DNA of 64,000 nucleotides from Dyella acidisoli (lineage in GTDB: Bacteria > Pseudomonadota > Gammaproteobacteria > Xanthomonadales > Rhodanobacteraceae). This document shows positions 8,857 through 20,532 of this stretch, one piece after another. The notes beneath the pieces were generated by a model, which was given only the letters and a program-made list of their open reading frames with translations, was not told the DNA's origin and made no database searches. The first letter of the stretch is position 1, and every line of letters starts with the position of its first letter. The stretch spans positions 62,001 to 126,000 of the forward strand of contig NZ_BSOB01000017.1 in NCBI RefSeq assembly GCF_030160295.1. Reading direction: 5' to 3'. The position numbers and the translations under genes were made by a program.

Positions 8857-11800
8857 CGTCTATGGATCAGAAAAATAATTTACCCATGCATTTGCTCATC
8901 GATTTGCAAGCGTGTCAGAGCGTTGAGCATGGAAAGCGGGGGATTGGCATTTATGCCAATTCACTCGTGCATGCATTGATAAGCCAGGCTGACGGCCGAC
9001 GCATCTCCTTCCTTATCAACGGGGACATGGAGGAGTCCGCGATCGAGTTGCGCCGGGAATTGAAGACGAAGGTGGATCCCCAAGATATCCACGTTTGGAC
9101 CTCTCCGTCGCCTCGTAACGCAGGGGATGAGGGTAACGCGTGGCGAATTGAGGCAAGCCAGTTGGTACGTGATGCCTTAATCGCATCGATTGCGCCCGAC
9201 TGCTTTCTTCTTCTCAGCCCTTTTGAAGGTTGGATTGACGACTGTGTCTGCTCGCTTCCATCCGCCGATATCGCCATTGCTACGGTGGTGGTTGTTTATG
9301 ACCTTATTCCTTACACGTACCCGGATATTTATCTTCGCGACCCTCGGCTGCGCAACTGGTATCTGAATGTCCTTAGGGGGCTGGCCCGGGCCGATGTCCT
9401 GCTAGCCATATCCGACAGCTCGCGCCAGGAGATTCTTGGTGCGTTGGAATATGCGCCCGATTGCGTCTTAAATATCTCTGCGGCTGTGAATGAGCGCTAC
9501 GCTCCGCAGGTTGTTATGCCGGAGAGTGCGGAGCGCGAGGTTCGTGCGAGGTTAAAGCTCAAGAAGCCATTTGTGATGTACACCGGCGGAATAGATCACC
9601 GGAAGAACATCGATCTGTTGATCGAGGCATTTGCGACAACGGGCCGCATCGCGAAGTCGCATCAGCTGGCGATCGTCTGCAAAGTGCAACCGGAAGAGTT
9701 CGAGCGTCTACGTGCCCTTGCACGACGCGTCGGCTTGCCCAATGATGCGTTAGTTCTCACTGGCTTTGTGACTGATGAGGATCTGCTTGCGCTGTACGGC
9801 TTGTGCGAGCTATTCGTGTTTCCATCTTGGCACGAGGGATTTGGCTTGCCGGTGTTGGAGGCGATGTCTGTGGGGGCACCCGTCATCGTGTCCAAGACTT
9901 CTAGCTTGCCGGAGGTGGTTGGTTTGGACGGGGTGGTGTTTGATCCGCGAGACAAGCAATCCATCGCCGACGCTATCATTCGCGTTCTGTCGGACGATGC
10001 GTTGCGAGAACGACTTGCTTCGAATGGGCTTTCGCGCAGCAAGCAATTCTCTTGGAAGCGAACCGGCACCGAAGCGTGGAAGGGTATAGAGATGGCCGTT
10101 GGTGCTCGGTGCGCCGAGGTTCTCGCAGCTAGACAAGTCCCAGCCCGACGTGGCAAGCCCAAGTTGGCGTACTTGTCACCATTGCCGCCGCAGCAGTCTG
10201 GTATCGCCGACTTCAGCGCGGAATTATTACCGGAACTGGTGGCTTATTACGATATCGAATTGGTCGTTGATGATATTGATAGACCAATTAATCTCGATGG
10301 CTTAGTTGTACCAGTGCGAGATGTGCCTTGGTTTCTAGCCAACGCCAAACGCTTTGATCGAGTGCTTTATCATTTTGGTAACTCTGAATTTCACGGTCAC
10401 ATGTTTGATGTGCTGGCGAAAGTTGGTGGAACTGTGGTGTTGCACGATTTTTACCTCGGCAATCTTCATCAATGGCTCCAGGAAAAGGGTCGAATTCCGG
10501 GCCTATGGCAGCAGGCGCTGTATGAAGGGCACGGTTATTACGCGTTGAAGATGCTCGGCGAGGCGGTTGACCAAAGTATTACGGCCCAATATGCCATCGC
10601 GTATAAATTTCCTTGTAACTGGAGCGTGGTTGCTGCCGCCGACGGGGTGATAGTCCATTCCACGCACAGTCGTACGCTCGCCAATGAATGGTACGGCGGC
10701 GACAAGGCAGCGTGTTTTGCTCAAATACCTCTTCTCCGCAAGGTACAGCACACTGTTGATCGCGCTGAAGCTAGGCGCGTACTTGGGTTGGACGATGGGC
10801 AGTTGGTGGTCGCCTCATTCGGGATGCTTAGCGCCAACAAGCGCAATGAGTCGTTGCTCGAAGCGTGGCTGACTTCCTTTGGTCATCGCGCCGACTGTAA
10901 GCTCGTTTTTGTCGGCAAGGCTGCGGATTTAGCTTGGCAGACTATGCTTTATGAGCGTGCAAGGGCAGTCGGCGCTGAGAATGTATTCATAACGGGCTTT
11001 GCGGATGCGGAAACTTATCGTCATTGGCTCGCATCCGCAGATATAGCCGTCCAATTGAGACGGCAGTCGCGTGGCGAGACGTCTGCAGCAGTCCTTGATT
11101 GTATGGCGTGGGGGATTCCAACCATCGTCAACGCGCATGGGTCGTTGGCCGAATTGCCACGCGAGACAGTGATAACGCTTGAGGATGAATTCAGTGTCGA
11201 GGACCTTGCGACTAGCATTGGTCGGCTGATTGATTCCAAAGAGACTCGTTCGGCACTGGCTAGGGCCGGGAGAGACTATTTGGAAAGGCTGCATGATCCT
11301 GCGCGTATTGCCAAACAGTACTCGTTGACCATTGACGCATTGTACGAGCGCAGCTCTCGTCGAATTCTAAAACACGCCGTCGATCAGCTATCAGCTATCC
11401 GTTCAACCGTCGAACCAACGAGCACTGATCGCGACGCCGTGGCACTCGGTCTCGCACCGTTACTAGGGCCGCTTACTTCCCACCCTCAGTTGTTGCTGGA
11501 TGTCTCGGAATTGGCTCGAACCGATGCGCGCACTGGAATCCAACGTGTAGTACGCAGCATTCTCAGTGAGTTACTAACGCAAAACAAAACTGGCTGGCGT
11601 ATTGAGCCTGTCTACAGTAACGGAGATGGCGTCTATCGCTATGCCCGTCGTTTTACATGCGCATTTCTCGGCTGCCCAGACATGGGCCTGGACGATGATC
11701 CGATGGATGCCACTACGGGTGACCTATTTGTTGGCCTCGATCTAGCACCTACCGTTATCACAGCCTCGGAATTCTTCAGTACATTAAGAGCGAAAGGCGT

Positions 11801-12647
11801 TGAAATCACTTTCGTGCTTTACGACATGCTACCTGTGGCACGTCCCGAATGGTTTCCAGCCAACGCGACGGAAATCTTGGGACGTTGGTATCCGACAGTG
11901 GCAACTATCGCGGACAGGATTGTGGCCATTTCGCGATCTGTGGCGGATGAGTTCGCAGCGTGGCTACCCACGACCGGACGTAAAATTCCACTGCAACTTT
12001 CCTGGTTTCATTTAGGCGCTGACGTCCAGGCCAGTGTGCCATCTCGCGGCATGTCCCCTGAAGAAGAGGAGCGCCTAAGGTGGTTGCGCCACAACGGAAA
12101 CCTAGTACTTATGGTGGGTACGATCGAACCCCGAAAGGGGCACGATCAGGTACTCGACGCGTTCGTCAAATTGCGCGAGCGAAATGTCAACGCAAATTTG
12201 GTAATCGTCGGTAAGCAAGGTTGGTGTGTTGAGCAGTTAATCGAGCGGTTGGGCAATGAAGTGATTGCAGCCTCTGGCGTGACTTGGTTCTCCGCTGCAA
12301 GCGACGAGCTTCTTGATCAATTATATGATTCGGCCAATCTGTTGCTTGTGGCGTCGCGTGGTGAAGGCTTTGGTCTGCCAATCATCGAAGCGACGATGCG
12401 CGGGGTAACAGTACTTGCTCGGGATATTCCCGTATTCCGAGAGGTTGGTGGAGATGGAATCTTCTACTTCTCGGGAGACTCCGCCAAAGATCTAGCGGAT
12501 TCTATTGAGCGCTCGCTCGACGCCGTTCGAAATGGGGCAGTCCCGAATCAGGCGGCCGTTGCCGTAAATTCGTGGGCGACAAGTGCCGAGCGGTTTCTTG
12601 ACGCAGTCACGGGAAAGTCGTCTTACAAAACCTGGTCGCCGGGTTAG
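8853..12647 (+). CDS. Three-module GT4 glycosyltransferase (1264 residues)
   Basis: A very long cytoplasmic glycosyltransferase with three GT-B/GT4-like modules. Module 1 (about 1-420) starts with GIGIYANSL and has HEGFGLPVLEAM near residue 328. Module 2 (about 430-850) has SPLPPQQSGIADF at its start and a weaker donor site RRQSRGETSAAV near 735. Module 3 (about 870-1260) has RTGIQRVVR, VGTIEPRKG near 1087 and RGEGFGLPIIEA near 1168. A GTG start at 8853 overlaps the preceding stop; an ATG at 8862 is the alternative. Position between the exporter and the GDP-rhamnose genes suggests it polymerises most or all linkages of the repeat, doing in one chain what WbpX, WbpY and WbpZ do separately in Pseudomonas A-band synthesis. 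Confidence 0.85.
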   Translation: MTSMDQKNNLPMHLLIDLQACQSVEHGKRGIGIYANSLVHALISQADGRRISFLINGDMEESAIELRRELKTKVDPQDIHVWTSPSPRNAGDEGNAWRIEASQLVRDALIASIAPDCFLLLSPFEGWIDDCVCSLPSADIAIATVVVVYDLIPYTYPDIYLRDPRLRNWYLNVLRGLARADVLLAISDSSRQEILGALEYAPDCVLNISAAVNERYAPQVVMPESAEREVRARLKLKKPFVMYTGGIDHRKNIDLLIEAFATTGRIAKSHQLAIVCKVQPEEFERLRALARRVGLPNDALVLTGFVTDEDLLALYGLCELFVFPSWHEGFGLPVLEAMSVGAPVIVSKTSSLPEVVGLDGVVFDPRDKQSIADAIIRVLSDDALRERLASNGLSRSKQFSWKRTGTEAWKGIEMAVGARCAEVLAARQVPARRGKPKLAYLSPLPPQQSGIADFSAELLPELVAYYDIELVVDDIDRPINLDGLVVPVRDVPWFLANAKRFDRVLYHFGNSEFHGHMFDVLAKVGGTVVLHDFYLGNLHQWLQEKGRIPGLWQQALYEGHGYYALKMLGEAVDQSITAQYAIAYKFPCNWSVVAAADGVIVHSTHSRTLANEWYGGDKAACFAQIPLLRKVQHTVDRAEARRVLGLDDGQLVVASFGMLSANKRNESLLEAWLTSFGHRADCKLVFVGKAADLAWQTMLYERARAVGAENVFITGFADAETYRHWLASADIAVQLRRQSRGETSAAVLDCMAWGIPTIVNAHGSLAELPRETVITLEDEFSVEDLATSIGRLIDSKETRSALARAGRDYLERLHDPARIAKQYSLTIDALYERSSRRILKHAVDQLSAIRSTVEPTSTDRDAVALGLAPLLGPLTSHPQLLLDVSELARTDARTGIQRVVRSILSELLTQNKTGWRIEPVYSNGDGVYRYARRFTCAFLGCPDMGLDDDPMDATTGDLFVGLDLAPTVITASEFFSTLRAKGVEITFVLYDMLPVARPEWFPANATEILGRWYPTVATIADRIVAISRSVADEFAAWLPTTGRKIPLQLSWFHLGADVQASVPSRGMSPEEEERLRWLRHNGNLVLMVGTIEPRKGHDQVLDAFVKLRERNVNANLVIVGKQGWCVEQLIERLGNEVIAASGVTWFSAASDELLDQLYDSANLLLVASRGEGFGLPIIEATMRGVTVLARDIPVFREVGGDGIFYFSGDSAKDLADSIERSLDAVRNGAVPNQAAVAVNSWATSAERFLDAVTGKSSYKTWSPG

Positions 12648-12658
12648 ACACGCCGTAA

Positions 12659-14624
<1,966 letters not shown>

Positions 14625-14651
14625 GGCTCCGGCCTCCAGGAGAACTGTAAA

Positions 14652-16001
14652 ATGGCGCTCAAGAGCTTCAAGGCTTACGACATTCGCGGCCGCATTCCTG
14701 ATGAACTCAACGTCGAATTGGCAGAACGAATCGGCCGTGCATTTGCTCAGATCGTGGGTAATGGCCGCGTGGTGATCGGTTATGACATCCGGAAGGACAG
14801 TCCGGCACTGGCTGCAGCGCTGTCCGAAGGCCTGACCCAGGCCGGCTGTGATGTCATCGACATCGGCTTGTGTGGTACTGAAGAGGTTTACTTCCAGACA
14901 TTTCATCGTGGTGTGATCGGCGGGATTATGGTCACTGCCAGCCACAACCCGATGGACTACAACGGCATGAAGCTGGTGCGGGAAGGAGCCCGCCCAATCA
15001 GCGGTGATACGGGCTTACGTGACATGGAGCGTTTGGTGGAAGAGAACCGCTTCGTGGATGCAGAGCGTCTTGGTCACGTGACCCGTGATCACGACAAGGC
15101 GGCCTATATCAGCCATCTGATGGGCTATATCGATGGGATGGCTCTGCGGCCGTTGAAGATTGTAGTGAATGCTGGCAACGGTTGTGCGGGACCAGTGGTG
15201 GATTTGCTCGCCAGACATTTACCGTTTGAATTCATTCGGGTAAACCATGAGCCAGACGGCAGGTTCCCTAACGGCATTCCCAATCCGTTGTTACCTGAAA
15301 ACCGTGCCGCTACAGCGGATGCAGTCCGCGATCATGGCGCGGCCTTTGGGTTAGCCTGGGATGGCGACTTTGACCGCTGCTTCTTCTTTGATGCCGAGGG
15401 CGGGTTTATCGAGGGGTATTATATCGTCGGTCTGCTCGCCGCTCAGCTTCTCGAAAAGCATCCTGGCGCAAAGGTGATCCACGATCCCCGTCTGACGTGG
15501 AACACCATCGAGATGGTGCGAGATGCCGGTGGTATACCGGTGCAGAGCAAGACGGGGCATGCTTTTATCAAGGAGCGCATGCGGGCAGAGGACGCGATCT
15601 ACGGTGGAGAAATGAGTGCCCATCATTACTTTCGTGATTTTGCCTACTGCGACTCGGGAATGATTCCCTGGCTGCTTTTGGCAGAGCGCATCAGCCAGAG
15701 TGGTCAGTCTCTTGAGTCGTTAGTAAGCAAGCAGGTTGCTGATTTCCCATGTAGTGGAGAGATCAATTTTACCGTTGACAATGCCGCCAAGGCCGTTGAT
15801 CACGTCATGGCTCATTTTGCTAGTCAGAAGCCACACGTGGAAAAGGTGGATGGCATCAGTGCAGATTTTGGTGAGTGGCGCTTTAATCTGCGCGCGTCCA
15901 ATACAGAGCCGCTGTTACGTTTGAACGTGGAAAGCAGGGGAGATGCGCTTGTGATGAAGGAGAAGACTGAGCTGCTTTCCAGTCTTATTTCATCTGCTTG
16001 A
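14652..16001 (+). CDS. manB: Phosphomannomutase (phosphohexomutase family)
   Basis: A 449-residue alpha-D-phosphohexomutase. The phosphoserine loop is [14 protein letters not shown], the metal loop DGDFDR (in [10 protein letters not shown]), the sugar-specificity loop [10 protein letters not shown], and the C-terminal phosphate loop [16 protein letters not shown] is the form used by mannose- and glucose-handling enzymes of this group. It turns mannose-6-phosphate into mannose-1-phosphate, feeding GDP-mannose to gmd; the guanylyltransferase (manC) is not in the window. AGGAG lies about 9 bases before the ATG. Last gene of the operon, facing the convergent sulfotransferase gene 53 bases away. 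Confidence 0.92.
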   Translation: MALKSFKAYDIRGRIPDELNVELAERIGRAFAQIVGNGRVVIGYDIRKDSPALAAALSEGLTQAGCDVIDIGLCGTEEVYFQTFHRGVIGGIMVTASHNPMDYNGMKLVREGARPISGDTGLRDMERLVEENRFVDAERLGHVTRDHDKAAYISHLMGYIDGMALRPLKIVVNAGNGCAGPVVDLLARHLPFEFIRVNHEPDGRFPNGIPNPLLPENRAATADAVRDHGAAFGLAWDGDFDRCFFFDAEGGFIEGYYIVGLLAAQLLEKHPGAKVIHDPRLTWNTIEMVRDAGGIPVQSKTGHAFIKERMRAEDAIYGGEMSAHHYFRDFAYCDSGMIPWLLLAERISQSGQSLESLVSKQVADFPCSGEINFTVDNAAKAVDHVMAHFASQKPHVEKVDGISADFGEWRFNLRASNTEPLLRLNVESRGDALVMKEKTELLSSLISSA

Positions 16002-16054
16002 GTCATTCTCGCTCTCGCTAATTGGTGGGGTATTCCATAGCCCCCATATTGAAC

Positions 16055-17716
16055 TCAAATGATAGCGAGATTGAATACAAGGGCGGAGCTAGGGTGTCTA
16101 TCCATAAACCAGCTTACGCCCTCTTGAACCAACGACACCGTCAGGGCCAGTTTGCCTTTAGCGTCCGGGACTTTGACGTGAAGTACTACGGCGATGCTCT
16201 GACCGGGCTCCACATCGATGGGAAGCTGTGTTCTTAAACCGTCGGCGATCAAGACAGCGCCTTCACTACTGTACCAACGATAAGACAGGGCGACCGGTTG
16301 TAGGCCTAAAGCAGGCCAAGTCACATTGCTCTTGTTGTTCAATCGCACCGGAAATAACGCCTCACTTCCGCCCTGAACAGTTTCTGGCGAACACATCGCA
16401 ACAATTTCAGAGTTGAAATCACTCAAAGGTTCATTCGATCGTGCCCTCGCTCGTAGAAATCGATTCGCGGTTATATAAGGGGCGACAGAGCATGAAGACG
16501 AGTCTGACATCGGCGTTAATTCAACCTGGGCATCCATCAATATCTTGCCTTCAAAGGTCGTCAAGGCAACATCGTATACATCGAACGAAGCAGCCTGCTC
16601 TATCCAGTTATAGCAACCTTCATAGTGGGTCTCGGTTGGAATCAGAGCTGCGTCTAAGTAGTATTTTCCTATCGGCATGCGATTTAGCATGCGATACGTG
16701 GCGACGTATCCGCCAGCCGTGAGGCTGAATACTTCGCCCAAAAGCATTGAGTTGGTGCCAAATATAAGCACGCCGCGATCATTCTTGATAGCGATTCCTA
16801 TATTTAACGACGCCACGGTTACTTTTGCTTCAAACGCAATCGAGATTGAAATTTGCTCTCCGCTCATAACACGCCCGTCGCCCGATATGGAGCCACTCAC
16901 GCGAACCGTTTTGATCACGCACCTCAGGTCCCCGAGGTTTTTAGGGGACGGTATGGTCTGATTCTTCGCTGATTCGGTCGACTCAAGAACAGGATTAGCT
17001 CCCACTTTGCCCTGGGCCAGGCTTAGGAGCAGTCTCCTTTGTTTCTTGAATATTTCCTTGGCCCGCTGGTAGAGCTCCACTTCCGGCTCAAGCAACAGCC
17101 TTAAGCGTTTGCGTTGCGATGCACTTAAATCGTCGAGATTCAGCCGATATGATGTGACATTGACCCTGGGGGTTGGCCTGCATGGCCAATGGAAATTGGC
17201 GTCAAGCATGCATGTGAAGTCTTCCAGTTCGTCCTGGATGGCTATCGAACTAAAAAGCTCCAGCACATTCAGAGCGGCCGACAACTTGTCGTCCTGGGTG
17301 AGAGTGCATTGAGAGTTCGTGCCAAGGGGGTAGAGCATTTCCAACTGAAGTGGAAACCCTTTGCGTTCCCTGTCAGTTAGGCTATCGAGGTAAGAATCGA
17401 GATCAAGAGCGTGGGTTCTTCCATCGAGAGGCCTGCGCGAGTTATCTATCTTTGAAAAATAGAAGTCAGAAAGAAAGCGATCCAGAGGGTCGCGAAGGAC
17501 GGTGAAGCTGTAGCGATCTGGCGGTAGTCTGTCGCCATGACGTGCCAAGAAGTGGCCGCTGATGGCCTCCATTTGATCCCACTCGATCAGTGCATCCGCC
17601 AAGCGCATTCCGGTCAAGGCAGGAGTGACTTTGTGCTCTCCCAATTGATTGATCAGATGGTGGCGTAACGTTGTGCCGCCTGTCTTGGGGAGATGAAAGT
17701 GAAGAAGTTTTTGCAT
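16055..17716 (-). CDS. Sulfotransferase fused to a Wzt-like glycan-binding domain and a third beta domain
   Basis: A 553-residue protein from the ATG at 17716. Residues 1-235 are a PAPS-dependent sulfotransferase: HLPKTGGTTL binds the 5'-phosphosulfate, and VLRDPLDRFLSDF (R75, S83) binds the 3'-phosphate. Residues 265-395 resemble the C-terminal domain of the Wzt in this window: IFGTNSM against YGTNTF, KYYLDAALIPT against YSISTALVST, YNWIE against NNYEW. Residues 440-553 are another beta-type domain (NKSNVTWP, LSYRWYS, VQEGVSWF) seen as an add-on in polysaccharide enzymes. A start at 17827 would add 37 residues without family features. It probably sulfates the exported O chain, recognised through the Wzt-like part; this is inference. 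Base composition is lower in GC than the core genes. Confidence 0.78.
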   Translation of the reverse strand: MQKLLHFHLPKTGGTTLRHHLINQLGEHKVTPALTGMRLADALIEWDQMEAISGHFLARHGDRLPPDRYSFTVLRDPLDRFLSDFYFSKIDNSRRPLDGRTHALDLDSYLDSLTDRERKGFPLQLEMLYPLGTNSQCTLTQDDKLSAALNVLELFSSIAIQDELEDFTCMLDANFHWPCRPTPRVNVTSYRLNLDDLSASQRKRLRLLLEPEVELYQRAKEIFKKQRRLLLSLAQGKVGANPVLESTESAKNQTIPSPKNLGDLRCVIKTVRVSGSISGDGRVMSGEQISISIAFEAKVTVASLNIGIAIKNDRGVLIFGTNSMLLGEVFSLTAGGYVATYRMLNRMPIGKYYLDAALIPTETHYEGCYNWIEQAASFDVYDVALTTFEGKILMDAQVELTPMSDSSSCSVAPYITANRFLRARARSNEPLSDFNSEIVAMCSPETVQGGSEALFPVRLNNKSNVTWPALGLQPVALSYRWYSSEGAVLIADGLRTQLPIDVEPGQSIAVVLHVKVPDAKGKLALTVSLVQEGVSWFMDRHPSSALVFNLAII

Positions 17717-17861
17717 TCGGCACGTCTTCGCTATGCGAATTTGAGTTAGGACGTCCGTTCCCCCGACACGGAGCTTGCAAATGGATTGTAAGTTATTCGC
17801 AAGGCTTCTGTAACTATCCTGTGCCAACCATCATGTGGTACGCTCCCGCTTTCATAGACGG

Positions 17862-18290
17862 TTAGGCACTGGTTTTTGAGCTAGCCGCCTCAAACATCAT
17901 CGGCGCAAGGCCTCCCAGATGTCCATGCCGGCGTTGTCGGTTGTAGAAAACCTCGATGTAATCGAACACATCGCTGCGCGCTTCTTCACGGCTACTGTAG
18001 ACACGGCCGCGCACACGGTCCTTCTTTAAGCTGCTGAAGAACGACTCCGCAACGGAGTTATCCCAGCAGTTACCGCGTCGACTCATACTGACCTGCAATC
18101 CGTGTTCGCGACAGAAGCGGCGCCAATCGTCGCTGCCGTATTGCACGCCCTGGTCCGAATGGATAACAACCTCTCCCGTTGGGCGTCGACGCCAGATTGC
18201 CATCAGCAATGCATCCAATATCGGTTGGCAACGCCATGCGTTAGCTGTCATCAGGTCAACCACGACAGGCGTGTGCGTGTCAGCAATCAC
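17862..18290 (-). pseudogene. IS3-family transposase (OrfB integrase core) remnant
   Basis: About 142 residues of the C-terminal part of an IS3-type OrfB are open: VIHSDQGVQYGSDDW, SMSRRGNCWDNSVAESFFSSLK with the catalytic glutamate, and the ending FYNRQRRHGHLGGLAPMMFE. The N-terminal helix-turn-helix and the first catalytic aspartate region are missing. The segment before the DDE core (VVVDLMTANAWR) appears internally deleted. No OrfA and no flanking inverted repeats or target duplication were found. A decayed insertion sequence at the far edge of the O-antigen region, and unlikely to be functional. Confidence 0.88.
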
Positions 18291-18567
18291 GCCCTCTATC
18301 CGTCAGATTTTTACCCGCGAAATCCTTTTTGCTGACTAACTGCTGATTTCGACAGGCGATAATCGTTAATCTCTTTGCATGCGATGAATCATTTTATCAG
18401 CTTGTACATCTATTGATGTCATTAGAAAAACGATTTGAGGTGATGCTGTCGCCATTAAATCGGTTGTTTTCTAGCCCATAACCGGCGCGTCCTTCTTAGT
18501 CTTTGGTCGGATTTCTAGCAATCCATGATGTCCATGTAATAAACGAATTTTAATATGGGGATAGGGA

Positions 18568-19266
18568 ATGATTAAAAATGCCATAAAATTTATATCGTTG
18601 AGCGGGGTCATGGCATTGACGGGTTGTGTGAGTGTTAAAACTATTCCCATGTCTAGTCATGATGCGGCTGGGTTCCAGGGGAAGAAGATCGCAGTAACTC
18701 GCTATCAAACACCAGATTTCAATGCGGTTACAGTGGGGAGGGCGGCGTTCGGGTTGATCGGTGCTGCAGCCATGATTTCGGCGGGCAATGCACTCGTCAA
18801 GGAAAATGATGTCCACGATCCCGCGCCGGTTCTAGGGTTGTCGCTTGCCGAAAAAATCGCATCAGCTTATAGCGCGAAGGTGATCGTGAACCCCGACGTT
18901 TCTGTTGCCAAGAACGACAAAATACAGACGATAATTGAGGTTTACAAAGGTGCCGACTTGCTGTTGGATGCCAGGACTTTCGCTTGGCAATTCGTTTATT
19001 ACCCGACGGACTGGTCTCACTACCGGGTGAACTATGTAGCTAAAGCTCGATTGATTGACGTTCCGAAAAAGAAAGTGGTCGCGCAAGCTATGTGTCAGAC
19101 TACTCAGGGTGATGATAAGAAGCCACCCACCAAAGACCAATTGCTGGCTAACCAGGCTGCGTTGTTAAAGGAATATCTGGACAAGGCGCGATTGGCTTGT
19201 GATGACTTGTTGAGTAAGGAGCTCTTTGGTCTCGGATCGTCGGAATTGCGTGCTGCTGCACCGTGA
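18568..19266 (+). CDS. Putative lipoprotein of unknown function
   Basis: A 232-residue protein with a lipoprotein signal: short basic start, hydrophobic stretch and lipobox LTGC with the lipidated Cys at residue 20. The mature part is soluble and beta/alpha mixed, with a Gly/Ala-rich segment at about 52-72 (VGRAAFGLIGAAAMISAGNAL) that could be a hydrophobic helix. GGGATAGGG precedes the ATG closely. No family was recognised. The preceding 277 bases are AT-rich and hold no gene. It stands alone between the IS remnant and an unrelated small gene, so context says nothing about its job. Confidence 0.7.
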   Translation: MIKNAIKFISLSGVMALTGCVSVKTIPMSSHDAAGFQGKKIAVTRYQTPDFNAVTVGRAAFGLIGAAAMISAGNALVKENDVHDPAPVLGLSLAEKIASAYSAKVIVNPDVSVAKNDKIQTIIEVYKGADLLLDARTFAWQFVYYPTDWSHYRVNYVAKARLIDVPKKKVVAQAMCQTTQGDDKKPPTKDQLLANQAALLKEYLDKARLACDDLLSKELFGLGSSELRAAAP

Positions 19267-19451
19267 CATCAGTTTTCAAATAAAGCTGTGTCATCCATCT
19301 GGGCCAACTCTGCTGTACAGAGTTGGTCCATTATTTGCGAATTAAATACTTGTTCAAGCTGGATGGTATGTCGCGGAGTTCCCCGTGAATTGACAACTTT
19401 GCGTGTCCTAAAACTGAATTATGGTAGGACGTTCCTAGGCACAATAACTGT

Positions 19452-19811
19452 ATGACGTCCTTTACTCGAATCGATCAGCTGGTCGCGCGATTGCGCACGC
19501 AGCTTAAGCGGCAAAACAAGAGCGCCGAGAGCGTTCAACCAGGTGCTGTGGCTCTAGAGCGAAAGGCTGGCATTGCGGCTGGCGCCAATCATCCTGCCGA
19601 TTTGGTCAAAGCCTTGCACTCGGCTGGCGTAACGGACGAGTGTGTGTTGGTCACCTGTCTGGTTGAAGGGCTGCTCAAACGGGAGTTTGGAGACGAATTC
19701 AGCAACGAGTCGCAATTCCAGCAAGCGTTAGGTCTGATCGTGGAGACGCTTCGTGATAATCCGGAGACGTGGTCGTTGTGCAAGGAATGCGTAGCACAAG
19801 CGTTACGTTAG
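19452..19811 (+). CDS. Small hypothetical protein
   Basis: A 119-residue soluble, mainly helical protein without signal or membrane segment. It contains four cysteines or so in its C-terminal half (ECVLVTCLVE, SLCKECVAQ). Its last four bases overlap the convergent lytic transglycosylase gene's end. A TTGACA at about 19390 might be a -35 element, but no matching -10 is clear. No family recognised. The pattern of a basic, Gln-rich start followed by a helical bundle does not allow a functional call. Confidence 0.5.
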   Translation: MTSFTRIDQLVARLRTQLKRQNKSAESVQPGAVALERKAGIAAGANHPADLVKALHSAGVTDECVLVTCLVEGLLKREFGDEFSNESQFQQALGLIVETLRDNPETWSLCKECVAQALR

Positions 19812-20311
19812 CGGGTTACTGCTGTTGGTTCGGAGGTGTTCGGATCGAGGGCGCCCCACGACGTAAGTAAATCTTGAATTCTGGCGACGTAGGCTGAGCC
19901 GACTTCCGGTGTTTCGGAGTGATAGGCGGCGACGGCGCGCCAAGTGTTCCCGTACTTTTCCATCTTGCGGCGCAAATACCAGGCGCCGACGTATGCGTTA
20001 ATGCACGGGTCCATCAATTGGTCTGGCGCGATGCCGAAACCGGACAGTTCGGGCAGATGCACGGAATTGATGCCCATGACGCCGTAGTCGGTCGTGCGAT
20101 TGGTGTTGGAGTGAGTGATGTCCGGGCGCATCTGCGATTCTTGGTAAGCGATGGCCCGTAGTACATAAGGGTGTATTAGCTGGTAGCGTGCTGCGTCGTC
20201 TATGCAGTCTGCGTGGGCATGATTGCAGCCAAGGGCAGCGAATATTGCTGCGAGCCAAACCAATCGCGCTACTGCTGGCTTGGATGCTTTCTGTAGGAGG
20301 TGAGTGAGCAT
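19808..20311 (-). CDS. Secreted lytic transglycosylase, SLT / IpgF-VirB1-like
   Basis: A 167-residue protein with an N-terminal signal peptide ending around AHAD, then an SLT lysozyme-like domain: catalytic glutamate in AIAYQESQM, the GVMGINS motif, and AVAAYHSETP near the end. These enzymes cut peptidoglycan glycan strands. The small size and the DCIDDAARY start resemble the specialised transglycosylases (IagB, IpgF, VirB1) that open the wall for secretion machines and pili. The ATG at 20311 is supported by GCAGGAAG directly upstream; longer starts lack a signal peptide. No secretion apparatus genes are adjacent. Confidence 0.85.
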   Translation of the reverse strand: MLTHLLQKASKPAVARLVWLAAIFAALGCNHAHADCIDDAARYQLIHPYVLRAIAYQESQMRPDITHSNTNRTTDYGVMGINSVHLPELSGFGIAPDQLMDPCINAYVGAWYLRRKMEKYGNTWRAVAAYHSETPEVGSAYVARIQDLLTSWGALDPNTSEPTAVTR

Positions 20312-20532
20312 GGCTTCCTGCCGATTGTTCGACGTCCCGCTGATTATGGCGTCGCTTCCTTTCCGTCGATCTAGGGATGATCTGAATAAATTGTTGCCTC
20401 TCGGGGTCCAGCGGCTCTCTAGCGCCCAAAGACACTGGGTCTTGGCGTTCACTGGGACGACGATTCTGGAGTTCGGGTCGCTCTAAGCGATTGTTAGCCT
20501 ATGACAATAATCTTCAGGCTATCGTTGACGGA

